From Enoplolaimus lenunculus (lineage: Eukaryota > Nematoda > Enoplea > Enoplida > Thoracostomopsidae), in contig JASANG010001718.1 of assembly GCA_030248215.1 (NCBI GenBank), positions 1-64,000 of the forward strand: a DNA stretch of 64,000 nt. The letters run 5' to 3'. The translations under genes and the position numbers were made by a program. Positions 1 to 11,185 of the stretch are shown here, one piece after another (position 1 is the first letter of the stretch; each line of letters opens with the position of its first letter). The notes below the pieces were generated by a model. The model was not told the DNA's origin. It saw only the letters and a program-made list of their open reading frames with translations, and did not search any database.

Positions 1-206
1 TAAATTACATAACCTGTGATTTGCTGGCCTTAAATTTGGGTATTTTGTGTGTCATACGGGTTGCGGGTTGGGATTTATAATAAACATTTACCGGCTGCGT
101 TTTACTAAATCAGAGCGAATAGCATACATCGAGAAAAGAACTATACAGGCGATACAGGATACAGGCTTAAGTCAAAATCACGAACTTCTCACACAGTTGA
201 CGCAGC

Positions 207-285
207 GCCGCGATAGCTCAGTTGGTAAGCGAAAGAGCGTTGGCCCGGTTGGCCAAAGGTCGCTGGTTCGAATCCAGCGGTGGTA
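207..285 (+). other. tRNA-like sequence, probably tRNA-derived repeat
   Basis: The stretch has an A-box-like TAGCTCAGTTGGT and a B-box GGTTCGAATCC. A D-stem (GCTC/GAGC), an anticodon-like hairpin (TTGGC/GCCAA) and a T-stem (GCTGG/CCAGC) can be drawn. The first seven bases (GCCGCGA) do not pair with the bases after the T-arm (GGTGGTA), and the D-loop is too long. It therefore reads as a degenerate tRNA or the head of a tRNA-derived SINE, not a working tRNA gene. Confidence 0.45.
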
Positions 286-924
286 TATTGTTTCAACTGC
301 ATCGCACAAACAGAGTTGAAGTACATAGACAAGAATCCTCCTGCCGAGCCGATACCATTTCCAGATGAAAACATTGACTGTTCTTAACATCAACTAGCTA
401 AATCGTCCACTGTTTATATGTCCAAGTTGTAAACTGAGGTAATTGAACATAAAATATTAAGCAATGTGCTCGTTGATTTCAGATCAATAAAAATGCTCAC
501 ACTCTTGCTAAGCGCCATTTGCGTTTATATGAGTTTGCATTTCATTAGCAATGAGTTTAGTATTAAAAATGCACTCATGGGACAATTAATGTTAATAGGA
601 ACACGTCCTGGTCTGCCCTACGCAATTCAGTGTAGGTGCACATAACTTTGAACCGGAATACCAAAACCCCAACAAGTAGAATCTTTAATATGTACTAAGA
701 GGCAGTGTCAGAACCAGGGTGAGGTGGTGGTGTATCTATCCCACCACCGGCCCTGCCGTATTGAAATCTCCGCGATGCGATCCTTCATTGGAAGTTCAAA
801 ATGCGTTTTTTGGTCAAATAGGGGAAAACATGACAAAATAACCAATATTCAAAAAATCTAGCGCGTTCGGTGCAGTCGATCTTAAAAATTAATAGTGTTG
901 ATGTTGAACCAATATGGTTAAATC
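286..924. other. intergenic, no gene seen
   Basis: AT-rich sequence with no coding frame I can support. A CAGGGTGAGGTGG-like fragment near 715 resembles the ends of the hAT-type elements nearby but has no clear partner. Confidence 0.4.
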
Positions 925-1297
925 CAGGGTGCAAGCGGAGGTCTGCCTCCGGCTCCGGCTCCGTCAAAAAATCGACTTCCGGCTCCGGTAGAATGTTTCC
1001 CGGAGGTTCCGGCATTTTCGGCAGTAAAATTTGTATAATTTTGCAAAATTCATATGTTGTAGAGCGTTTCGTTTCAATTTTATCACAATTTTCAGGAAAG
1101 AATTTTCGAAATTTCACGGAAATTTAGCGTAACCAAACAACTTTAACAACATATTGCAGATATTGGCTAAAATTAACAAATTAACCATCATTTGGCTCCT
1201 ACTCCGGAAAGTTTCATTGTCCTCCGGCACCGGCTCCGGCAAGCTTCCTTGGCCTCCGGCTTCGGCTCAGGTATTTTTCACCACCGGTTGCACCCTG
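925..1297. mobile_element. hAT-type MITE, CAGGGTGCAA/TTGCACCCTG ends
   Basis: The element begins CAGGGTGCAAGCGGAGG and ends CCACCGGTTGCACCCTG, an imperfect terminal inverted repeat. Arms rich in CTCCGGCTCCGG flank an AT-rich centre. No transposase frame is present. The flanking 8-mers do not match, so the target duplication has decayed. Relatives lie at 1371-1627, 5473-5628 and 46491-46873, with fragments near 15485-15690, 27410-27600 and 28710-28880. Confidence 0.7.
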
Positions 1298-1362
1298 TTG
1301 TACGATTCCGATACCAAAACTTGTGATTAATACACAAATGCCGCAAGAATTCAAAATATATG

Positions 1363-1635
1363 TTGCCCATCAGGTTGCAACGGAGTTGAAAAATACCGGA
1401 GCCGGAGAATAAGCCGAACATCAACGAGACTTGCGGAGCCGCAGATCAGGCGAAATCAGGTAGTAAAATTGATGTTCAATCAGTTAATTTTAGCCAATGT
1501 CTGAAAATGTTGCTAAGTTGTTTGATTTACGCTAATTTTCTGCTATTTCGGAAATTCTTTAATGAAAATATGACAAAAGTATAACAAGCGCGCTCGGAGG
1601 CGAACGCAGACCTCCGGTTGTACCCTGTTGCCCAT
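1363..1635. mobile_element. hAT-type MITE with perfect 8-bp target duplication
   Basis: The element proper is 1371-1627 (257 bp), from CAGGTTGCAACGG to CCTCCGGTTGTACCCTG. Both sides carry the 8-mer TTGCCCAT (1363-1370 and 1628-1635), the duplication size expected of hAT transposition. Its centre shares the AT-rich core of the 925-1297 element. It has no coding capacity and would depend on a transposase in trans. Confidence 0.85.
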
Positions 1636-2027
1636 GATTTGTGCAAGGACACATAGGCTTAAAATCGAGCCTTCCTATGGGTGTGTAAGTGGCATTTAAT
1701 GCAATTTCTTCTATTTACTGTTAACTTTGATCAATTTTCAGAGATATTGCACGCATGAATCGACTACTAATTTCAAAATTTCGAAAGCTTTTTGAAAACA
1801 GAGTCAGAATTGGGTTTAGTGCTTCGTGTCTGACAAGCGTATGTAAAAATTGTTTCACAGAATCAAAATTCAAGAAAAAGTGACCTTATTTCTCAACCAA
1901 TTTTCTTTCACGGTACCGAAAAGTAATTCTGCAAGATTTCTCTTGGTCTGTTGTACAATAACATGGTTCTTTGCTATGTTGATTATTTTACCCGCTGCGT
2001 CTTAAAGACAACCAAAGTATAAAATTG

Positions 2028-2340
2028 CCACAACTGTCCTGCTGTCCCAACTATCCCGTTGTCTTATCAGTCTTGTTGTATCAACTGTCCAACTATCCAA
2101 CTGTCACGCAGTCCCCCAGCTGTCTCGCCGTCCAACTGTCCCGCTGTCTCAACTGTCCCGCTGTCCCAACTATCCCGCTGTCCTAACTGTCCCGCTGTTC
2201 CAACTGCCCCGCTGTCCCAACTGTCCTGCTGTCCCAAATGTCCTGCTGTCGCAATTGTCCCGCTTTCCCAACTGTCCCGCTGTCCCTACTGTCCCACAGT
2301 CCCAACTCTCCAGCTGTCCCAACTGTGCCCGCTATCCCAA
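2028..2340. repeat. tandem repeat, CCAACTGTCCCGCTGTC unit
   Basis: About 16 degenerate copies of an 18-19 bp unit built from the alternation of CAACTGTCC and CGCTGTCC. The long frames across it are products of the repeat. The same unit appears in reverse complement at 27215-27400. Confidence 0.85.
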
Positions 2341-2439
2341 TTATATTTGTTGTGTGTACTCCTGGTACATTGCTTTCCAGGGAAAATGGGACGGCTTTTA
2401 GGTAACATTGGGCCATGTACTGAAGAGGTCCGTCCCAAA

Positions 2440-2700
2440 ATCCGCGGATATTACCCGGGAAATTGGGATTTTGGGAAATAAGGATTCTACCTGGAAATTG
2501 CGATTTCGAGCGCAACCTTTTTCGATCGGGATTTTGCGAAATTGGGATTTTAGAAAATTCATATGTTGTCCTGGAAACTGGGATTTTGGGAAATTCATAT
2601 ATACTACCTAGGAAATTGGTATTTTGGGAAATTACGATTTTCCGCGCAACCTTTTCCCCCTCGGGATTTTGGGAAATTGGGATTTTCAGAAATTGGGATA
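2440..2700. repeat. degenerate GGGATTTTGGGAAATT tandem repeat, left block
   Basis: Imperfect units of roughly 16-30 bp are made of GGGATTTTGGGAAATT interspersed with ACCCGGGAAATT. The block is interrupted at 2705 by a hAT-type insertion and resumes at 4142. Related sequence lies at 4770-4885. Confidence 0.7.
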
Positions 2701-4141
2701 TAACCAGAGTGGAAAATGGGTAAGGATATTTTAGCCGACCCGAGCTATACCTACGCAAATAAAATTTTATTATCCGCGGGTATACCCGCGCAAAAAGATC
2801 TACCTGCGACCCACCTTTTACCCCCGCCTCAGGCTAAACCAGTATTTTAAACATCGCAGGTGATGCTTTTACCCGCGCTTGAAGCTAAACCAGTATTTTA
2901 AAGGTGTAAGGTGCTTTCACTTTAATGGCGTTTTGCGTTCTTGCTTCAATATAAATTATACACGTAAAAGTTTACTAGAAACAAGTCACTTATGTCAAAG
3001 CCATATACATGGTCAGCGCTACTATAACTCGAAGAAGCACTCAGTATGCAATCGCATGTGGAAAATACAACAACCAGAGTCGGGGGTAAAACAAATTCAT
3101 TCAGCCAAAATCACGTTAAATTAGCTGCTTGTAAACAATAATACAACACCGTGTTGTCAAACCATTGCTTTGCCGCTTTTTTCGAATTTCGGTAATTTTC
3201 ACTTAAAAATTACCCCAGTTTAAAAACGAAATCACTGAATAACATACCTTTGAATAAATTATGAATAATTTCAGTAACAAAATTGCCAGAACATGGCGCA
3301 AAAAACTTTAACCAAGGTACTGAGTAGGGGAAGTCTACGCTAGAAATGTACATGGTTTTTCAGTCTGTTCGCCTTAGCTCGGATTTATCAGAAATATTTC
3401 AGTCAAAGTCGCTGAATAGCCAATGGTCCTCATGTTTTTCTTTCAACCATATCCCGTTTGGGCGTTAAATCAAAATTCACAGTTTACTCCAGTTCAATGA
3501 TTCAGTAGTTTTTAATTCCGTGTTTGAAGTTGGCAGCGAAGCTGCGAGGCTTGCTCCAACAAAAGACAAAAACCGTGGTCGTATATACTCTCGAGACAGC
3601 AAGCAGCAATGTGTCATTGGCAAAGTTACCGAATCAGCGCCATTGGCCGGCTGTACGAATGTCCTATTCAGTGCATACAATCAGCGTTTTGTATTTGATG
3701 TATCGCGCAAACCACACTACTGTTCCGGCCCTGTTCTATACATGGGCCGAACACCATTTGTATAAAACAGTGGAATAAACAACAATTTTCAGTTTAAGAA
3801 ATTATTAATTAAACTTTTTTAATTAAAAATCGTTCTGTCGCATCTTCAACACACAATTGCTTGAAGATTACCGCTGGCGAAAACGGAGCGCTGCCCGAGG
3901 ACGTTGACAATAACTGAATTTGAAACACAATTAAATAAAGCACAGGACTGCAACTGACCAAAAGCGTTAAAACAGACAAAAGCGTATGTTTTGCACCTTA
4001 AACACATAAAAGTCTGGCGTGGGTAAGAACTGTGAATTTTTACCTGCGTGATACAAAATTTACGCGCGGGTATATACCTGCGACGGAGATTCTTTACCCA
4101 ATCCGCGTTTACCCGCGGGTATGTCCCACTCTGGATATAAA
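2697..4141. mobile_element. 1.4-kb non-autonomous hAT-type element
   Basis: The ends are CAGAGTGG (from 2705) and CCACTCTG (to 4133), inside a longer inverted match of ACCCGCGGGTAT-like sequence. Flanking 8-mers are GATATAAC and GATATAAA (7 of 8). The element splits the GGGATTTTGGGAAATT block, which is independent evidence for insertion. The interior has no recognisable transposase. The direct repeat GCTAAACCAGTATTTTAAA (about 2834 and 2883) lies near the left end, and a half-end of the GGCCCATG family lies near 3726-3748. Confidence 0.75.
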
Positions 4142-5044
4142 ACCCGGGAAATTAGGATTGCGGGAAATTCAGATATTGTACCCGGGAAATTCGGATTTTG
4201 CGAAATCCGGATATTATCAGTGAAAATACGACTTTGGGAAAATAAAATTTTGGTAACCTCCACCTTTACGGAATTTGTTCTAATTGACACCGTAATTTTG
4301 TTCTACGCTGGTAATATATTTTGAATGATATATTGAACTTTTTCGGTAAAAATGGGCCACCTTCCGGATATGAAATCCTGGCAACGCCGCTGTTCGGAAT
4401 GCAATGTTTGTGGATATTATCACTTTTAAGGCTTGTTCAAAAATGTAGACATATTAATACAATAACAATGTTTAATACAATTTCAACATATACGTTAATT
4501 GCCTGTGTGGGGTTTGGGGGCACAACCTATTACACAATAAAAGACAACTTCCTGAGATAAAACATTCCATCCTCCACATAGACAACTTCTTAAATTCGGT
4601 TCTCTGTAGGGCTACCGCCCGCCTGAACCCCCCGCATTTTTAAGGGACCTTTAGCGAGTTTCTCAAGTGTGAGAGAATAAAAAATTCCAATTTGGCTACA
4701 GAGGGGCTGAGCCTCCCTGCCTGTGTCTGCCTATAACCGCACCAAGCCTTTACACGCGAACCTAAGCCTATTTCCCCAGGATATTTGGATTTCACAAAGA
4801 AAATTGGGATATTACCCGTGATATTGCTATTTCAGGAACTTGAAATATTACCTGGGATATTGCTATTTTAGGAAATTGGAATAACCTGTTATATACATGG
4901 GCCAGAAAATTTGTTAAAAACAGGTATGAAGATTTCGGTTATTGGAAGTTCCCGCATCCGCCACCACTTAGTAAATACCAAAAGCGTGCAGACGTATGCT
5001 TCACTGCAGTTTTGCATCAACATGGTATAAAACCAAAACACCTG
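4142..5044. repeat. satellite remnant, then AT-rich intergenic DNA
   Basis: The GGGAAATT repeat resumes to about 4270 and reappears at 4770-4885. Between these I see no gene. A GGCCCATG-like half-end lies near 4890. Confidence 0.45.
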
Positions 5045-5259
5045 CACTGTAAAAATGGGGAGTCAAATTGACTCTCTCGGAAATAGGCTTTTCCTGACTA
5101 CACAAACTGAGTCAAATTTGACTCCGCCAGAGTCAAATGGGACTCACTGAGCGAATCAGTGAATCGAATTTGACTCTGGCGGAGTCAAATTTGACGCAGT
5201 TTGTGTAGTCAGGAAAAGCCTATTTCCAAGAGAGTCAATTTGACTGCATTTTTTCAGTG
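5045..5259. mobile_element. fold-back MITE built on GAGTCAAATTTGACTC
   Basis: The whole 215 bp is a near-perfect palindrome. CACTGTAAAAATGGGGAGTC at the left pairs with GACTGCATTTTTTCAGTG at the right, and the arm ACACAAACTGAGTCAAATTT is mirrored. A second full copy is at 34105-34300, and a left half only is at 8280-8363. No coding capacity. Confidence 0.8.
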
Positions 5260-5472
5260 TGACACGCATTAGTAATTTTTTCAACATTGTGAGCAATTGT
5301 CAAGCATCTATTGAAAGTAGTACCGTTGAAATTAACTCATTCGCCTGCAGAATGTTATATTAACTCCTAAACGATGTCTTGGCATACACTACCCAATACT
5401 ATAGTAACAATCCCTGCGAAAGTATTGTATTTTAACGGACCATTTACGGTTCCACGAACTACAGGTAAGTGT

Positions 5473-5628
5473 CAGGGCACAACCGGAGGTCTCCCTCCGA
5501 CTGCCGTAGAAAATTTACATCCGGCTCCGGCAGAATTTCCGGCGGACGCTTTTACAATTTCTGTAGCCAAATTTTGCAAATTTTTGTCGACCCCGGCTCC
5601 GGGATTTTTTACCTCCGGTTGCACCTTA
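5473..5628. mobile_element. short hAT-type MITE of the CAGGGTGCAA family
   Basis: Starts CAGGGCACAACCGGAGGT and ends TACCTCCGGTTGCACCTTA, with CTCCGGCTCCGG-rich arms. At about 156 bp it is the shortest copy. Only the first four bases of the flanking 8-mers agree. Confidence 0.6.
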
Positions 5629-5680
5629 GTAACCACCTAAACATCTGCTTATGCATGTCGCAGTTATTGCAACAACGCGT

Positions 5681-6172
5681 TCTGCACGACCCCTATTCGA
5701 AGCTTTGTCCAAAGTTGAGGACCACGCCGGGAATCGAACCTCAGCCCTCTTGCGCTCGAGCAAAGCATGTTACTATTACACCAAGTGGTATTGCAACAAC
5801 TTCATACAGGTACCGGTGCGGTATATGTGCGCATGGATTACTACAACCTTTTGGCTTTACATACAATTACCCTGAACCTATAACGACGATTCTCTTCTGT
5901 GGACCGAAAATCCAACTAACGAATCTATGTTCTTGTTGTTTGCACTGCCTGTCTCGGTGGGACCTCTATGTTGGACACGGTCTGCACGACCCGTGCGCGA
6001 AGCTTTGCCCAAAGTTAAGGAAGGACCACTCTGGGAATCGAACTTCGACCCTTTTGCGCTCGAGCCAAGCATGCTACTTAACACTACATTGTGTGGTCAA
6101 TGCAACAACTTCATATACCGGTATATGTGCACTTGTATTACAATCTTTTTGCTTTTTACAGTGCACTTACCA
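5681..6172 (-). repeat. direct duplication of a tRNA-like SINE unit, 300-bp period
   Basis: Two units beginning TCTGCACGACCC (5681 and 5981) run about 190 bp each. They share tRNA-like sequence on the minus strand: a B-box GGTTCGATTCCC in the first unit, AGTTCGATTCCC in the second, with an upstream GAGCGCAAGAGGG. Both are followed by the same AACAACTTCATA...GTATATGTGC tail. The cloverleaf cannot be closed in either, so these look like tRNA-derived SINE copies rather than genes. Confidence 0.55.
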
Positions 6173-6359
6173 TGCACATATACAGACAGCAATATAAGCA
6201 TTTGCTGGAATGTCCAACACTAAACCTTATAATTGTTTTAGGTTTAGTAACATAACGGAAGCAAAACCACAGAAATAGATGAAGTTTCAAAGATGTTTTA
6301 TTCTTCAGCAAACAGAATCGGGGCGTATATAAGTAAACCACCGGGCTTTCAAAACTGTT

Positions 6360-6560
6360 AAAGAAAATATATGCACCGAAATATTTAAGATTTTGGATGA
6401 ATTTTGAAATTTTTATTTCATATCGAATTGTAGCATGTCTCTATAGTGAAAACGTGCGAGTATATTAGTGATTTATAACCGATTTCGAGTATAATAACGA
6501 AATTTTCGGTATTTCTATAACGAAAATGCAAACGGAAACGGATACCGATTTTACCTGAAA
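6360..6560. repeat. fragment of the 14146-14524 transposon family
   Basis: The core TATTTAAGATTTTGGATGA...TTTTTATTTCAT and the terminal GGAAACGGATACCGATTTT match the interior and right arm of the element at 14146-14524. A further relative lies at 51150-51460. No intact left end is seen. Confidence 0.5.
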
Positions 6561-6699
6561 CGGGTATCTTGTTATATATTTCATGTTCCATTGCGACTAG
6601 TTCATTAATTTTGCTTGAATTCTTGCTTCAGCAGATAAGACAAAAATGCTCAATTTTAGTAAATTTTTCAACGAACAAATTTGATGGTTTAAACTTGTT

Positions 6700-7315
6700 C
6701 ATATTTTTGAGCGAAGCGAATCTCCGAGCAAAACTCGGAGTTTCTCGAAGCGTTTTATGTTTCGTACTCTGGGGTCGAAAGGTGGATGTCCGTCCGTCTG
6801 TCTGTCCGTCCGAAAAGAATCTCAGGAACGGCTTAACCGATTTTGGGAATCTTTTTTGTTTGAAAGCCAACTATTCTGGCATGTTAACCTCGCATTGCGG
6901 TTTTCAAATTTCAAGCTTTGGGCGTGAGGAATTTGAATAAATTGTTTACACACCTTCAAAACCGATAATTGAGTAGTTAGCTAATAGATAATTTGCATAT
7001 TAGCATAATTTACAAGCCTAAATTAGGTGGTTTTACAATATTTCACTAATTATTAGGGTTACAAGTAATTTCGGCAATGACGGGTTTTTGGGTGCGAGGA
7101 ATCTGAACAAATTGTCTACGAACCTTCAAAACCGATAATCGAATATTTAGCTAATAGCTAATTTGCATATTAGCTTAATTGATAACACAAAATTAGGACA
7201 TTTTAAATTATTTCAATAATTATTAGGGTGACTTAGTTAGCTAATAACTAATGTGCATATTACCTTAATTGCTTACGTGTGTTCGAGCTTCGCTCAATAA
7301 ATGTAGTCCCACTAC
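6700..7315 (+). mobile_element. element with GAGCGAAGC end, GTCCGTC oligomer and internal repeat
   Basis: Runs from GAGCGAAGCGAATCTCCGAG through the oligomer GTCCGTCCGTCTGTCTGTCC and the phrase AGAATCTCAGGAACGGCTTA. It continues into about two and a half copies of a 170-bp AT-rich unit containing AGTTAGCTAATAG and AATTTGCATATTAGC, and ends in GAGCTTCGCTCAATAAATG followed by TAGTCCCACTACGACTGG. Reverse-complement copies lie at 29172-30385. Superfamily not recognised. Confidence 0.6.
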
Positions 7316-7319
7316 GACT

Positions 7320-9240
7320 GGTTAAACATTACATTTTTACAGTGGTTGTATACGTTTATCAGATTCCAAACTTCTAAAACCTAAACAAAAATGGCCAATG
7401 TTACTTTTAAGGCCGTAACAGTAGATTAGGCGTATTCCTAAGCCTAAGCCTAAACCTAATCGTTCCAAAAGCGTATTCCTAAGCCTATTGCTAAGCTTAA
7501 ACCTAAGCAAAAAAATGTCTAGAATGTCAGTCTACTCTTTTACTGACCCCACCAGAAACCGGGACGGCCCTAAAAGTAACTGGGCCACAAAAATAATACG
7601 CAAAAAATTTTCTTCAATTTCAATTCAGGGCTACAGATTATAAATCCAACTGGTGAGAAGATCGGCTGGGTAATAAAGTCTACTAACGTCAAACGTTTGC
7701 CTGTTGCGCCATGGACATGCGGAATTCTTGCCCGAAAAAGTCAAATAACACTCGACGTCACTTGCACTCCTTTTGATCATATAGGTTGGTTTGGTATTTA
7801 TTCGCCAGTGGTTGCTATAGCTCAAAATTTGCTACAATCATACCAGGACAGTGTTTACATGACATAAACCAGCCGAAACAGTAAAGTTTATATATTTCTA
7901 AGCCTATTTGCCTCATCCTACGCATAAGCCTATAAAGCAAGACTTATGTTTTTACGGCCGTCAGGTTTCTGGTTAGATCGTAAAAGAGAAGGCTTAGATA
8001 TTAATAAGGTTGTTTCACTGCTAAAACTAATAGGCGTTGATAAACCTAAAAGCTTAAGCCTATTAAAAGCCCAAGCAAAACATTCGTCTTGCCTGAAGCT
8101 TTACTTTATTTTATTGCCATACGGAAAAACGGTGCGCCACTGATCTATGCAACAAATTTTATAAGTATATTGAGTCACTCATATAAATTTACTTAAATCT
8201 GAACGCTTTAGTGCACCTTGAAAATTTTAGAGAGGTTTGAGGTGCTTAGAACAAATGGCTGATTGCTTGGCCATTGCTACACTGTAAAAAAATGGGGAGT
8301 CAAATTGGCTCTCTCGGAAATACGCTTTTCCTGACTACACAAACTGAGTCAAATTTGACTTTGGCCAACGCGTATGCTTTAAGACTAATCTTTATCCGGA
8401 GAATTAGGTTTAGCTCGACGAATCCTGTACACTGAGGCTAAGGGATAGGTTAATGTTACGATTGGCCCGCAATTCAATCGGTCGGCGCATGTATAGACCA
8501 GGTGCCGACCGTATTTTGAGACTGTAGCAAAACACCTAAGCTTAAAGTTTCAGGCTAATTTTTTCGTCATGCTTTAGGCTTCGCATACGCTTATAGTTAT
8601 GCTAGGCTTAGGATTATGCTTATACTATAGTATATATTACGTCAATGACATATAGATTGGTCAGCTGGACCAAACAGGGGTGGAACAGTATTATAAGCAT
8701 GTTCCTAAGCCTCAAGCCTAAAGCGTAAGCGTAAGAATGAGCATATTCCTAAGCCTACACCAAGCAAAATAATTAGTCTAAAGCTCAAGCTTACTTTTTC
8801 TAGTCCCACAGAAAAACGTTCCGCCCTTGACCTTTACATGGGCCAAGTCTTTTATATGAATCTCTTACAATTTTAGATTATTTTGACCTAAACTTCTGAT
8901 TAAATTTATGTAACAATAAACTACATGTCCTGCCCATGTATAGATCAGATGTCGACCGTTTTTTGAGACTGCAACAGAACCTGAGCTTAACTTTGAGACT
9001 AATTTTTTCGTTACTTATGCTTTAGGCTTCGGTATAGGCTTATACTTACACTTAGGCTTAAATAGGCTTTGGATTATGCTTATACTATAGTATTACGTCC
9101 CTGATTTATAGACTGGCCAGCCGGATCATGTCTTCAAAATAAATCTGTTTCAAGTTTACATTATTTTGACCTAAACTTCGGAAAAAATTTACGTAACAAT
9201 GAAAATACAAGCCTGGTATAGCAGAATTTTTGCCATACAA
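7320..9240. repeat. cluster of TTAGGC-bearing MITE copies
   Basis: Contains at least three degenerate members of the GGCCCATGTATAGA family (about 7425-7960, 8485-8840 as back-to-back copies, and 8935-9130), each with CCTAAG or TTAGGC hexamers. A left half of the GAGTCAAATT fold-back element lies at 8280-8363. No gene seen. Confidence 0.6.
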
Positions 9241-9614
9241 ACTTAGAAGTGTGTGGCCAGCTGGCAAGCAGATACCAGTTTAGACAGCTGAAACGTTTGC
9301 ACTGTGTAACTTTTATGCTTGTCAGTTGTCATCTGTTGCTAAACGTTTGTATATATATTAGGAAAATAGTCGTGCGATTCTTTAAATATCATTTTGGCAC
9401 CAGATTTATCGTCCTGTTACCGTATTTGCGTTTATTGAAGGACGATTATGTTTTTCAATTTTTCCGGTATCCGATTTAATTCCGTTCGATTCAATTTTTC
9501 CGCAAAATACCAATCCTAATGAAAAAAATCAGATAGGTTATATTTTAGATTACACATTTATGAAACGAAATAATTAATTGTAAGTTAAGCAGTACCATTT
9601 AGAGCCCTTTACGA

Positions 9615-9690
9615 AAATTTTGCTGCGAATGCGATGGGGCTCGAAACTGCGATGTCCGCTGCTTTAACCGCTGAGCTACGTAGCCATGCA
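9615..9690 (-). other. degenerate tRNA-like sequence
   Basis: On the minus strand there is an A-box-like TAGCTCAGCGGTTA and a B-box-like GTTTCGAGCCC, joined by an anticodon-arm-sized spacer. Acceptor pairing is poor. Best read as a tRNA-derived repeat. Confidence 0.35.
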
Positions 9691-10038
9691 AACGTTAGGC
9701 TACAATGGTTCTATATTCCGTGTTTTTCCACTACCAGAGCGAACTGAAATGCCGCAGTACTTGTTCGATATATTCCATTTCGTGTCACCAGTCGCTGTAG
9801 CAGAACTGACGACAAAACTTTTACAGACAAATAGATTGCTACCGAAAATCTACACCTTCAATACCAAGGTTTAAAGCTCTGAAACAATATTGTTTCGATT
9901 TGTCACAAAAGCGATATTTGAATTCGACCATAATTTGCAAAAAACACACCCAGAGCTTTAATATTTTGAATTTAGAAGCAATTATATAGATAGGTATATA
10001 TAGTAAATATGCGGCAAAGTTCTATCTGAGTTGTGCGT

Positions 10039-10314
10039 TTAACCCTTTCTCACATGAATATTTTCAATTTTATATGAGATGTAATTTCAAGGTAAGATTC
10101 GATCCCGAATCTCACTGGTGGGAGGCGTTTACGATGACCACTGAGCTATAGGAGGTTGACGCTCGAGCCCGAATAGGCTCTCCCGTCTTGTGGACATTTT
10201 GCACTGCGCATATATGTTATAAATTTTAAACACTGCTCTCAGTGTGTGTATTGCTCGTAGGTACATTATTGTATTTAGTTGCTCATAGTATACTCTAAAG
10301 TGTGAAATAGTTGA
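10039..10314 (-). mobile_element. TTAA-flanked piggyBac-type MITE with tRNA-like core
   Basis: Left end TTAA then CCCTTTCTCACAT; right end TGTGAAATAG then TTGA, a one-base variant of TTAA. The interior carries, on the minus strand, CTCCTATAGCTCAGTGGTCA followed 40 bp on by GGGATCGAATCTT, which are A-box and B-box-like. Sister copies are at 27807-28069, 45606-45843 and 46978-47242. TTAA targets and CCC-initial ends are the hallmark of the piggyBac superfamily. No transposase is encoded. Confidence 0.75.
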
Positions 10315-11185
10315 TTGGACAAAATTTCAGGGCCTCCAGATGACGACAGAATAACGATTAAATGGCTTCGCGTACATCCGACCACGGTCAACTTCAGCCG
10401 TTCCCTATTTCAAAGTGAAGAAAGTGTAGCACAATGCTGTGTTATAGCAGTCAAATATAACATTTAAATATTATAAACAATGTAGCCAGGATTTGGGAAA
10501 GGGAACGGTTGCTTTCACCAACTCAAAGGATTCTTAAAAATCAATGAACAAAACTCACAAGAGCAGATTGACATCGAAAGTGTCCCGACTACGCCCTCCT
10601 CACATAGCCCTGCATTTGGCCAGGGTGCTTGACTTGGACCTTGTAGGTGGCTGTTCCACTCGTATCACGAACTATTTACAGACCTGTTGTTTTTACCCTT
10701 GTTAGTTGAGAACACTAGTCAACTTCGACATAATTTTCACAGTAATCACCATTTAAAGTTACGGCTTACTTAATAGACTTGGGTGGCACTTTTTTTGCTT
10801 GTCTCCTCACACAACTTAAATGTGGTGATAAAGCTTTTGAGTTCAATTTTCGTTGTCAATATAATATTAAAAACGTTTTGGAATACAACGTGTGAGTATG
10901 TGATGTAGTAGGGATATTTTGTACTTTCCATTTAGGGGCTGCAATTTTCCTTGAACCTCGCTCCAAGATCAAGAAATTCTAAGCAGGATGGGGACTGTCC
11001 CAGAACCCTCCGCACTGAGCGGTTCTCATATTAGACCACCAAAATAAGCTGGTTAGAGTGTAACGTTTGGCGGGCGACAGCCATCCATCCTGCTTGTTCC
11101 TCTGAACTTGCGGGATCTTCAGAGTGCCCGTCTGAAATAAAATCCTGGTTACGCCCTCTGAAACATTCTGTTCGAATATGCTTCA
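10315..11185. other. region downstream of the NUDT5-like gene
   Basis: Lies 3' of the NUDT5-like stop codon on the minus strand. No further exon recognised. The 3' untranslated region of that gene must end here, but I cannot place the poly(A) site with confidence. Confidence 0.35.

Noticed and set aside
207-285. A functional tRNA gene
   Set aside because: A-box and B-box are good, but the acceptor ends do not pair and the D-loop is too long.
2059-2758. Long Pro/Ser/Cys-rich and Phe/Pro-rich open frames on both strands
   Set aside because: They follow the satellite units exactly and exist in several frames at once, which is what tandem repeats give by chance.
7425-9070. A true telomere or internal telomere array
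   Set aside because: Hexamers are short, degenerate and enclosed by inverted repeats of a MITE, on both strands.
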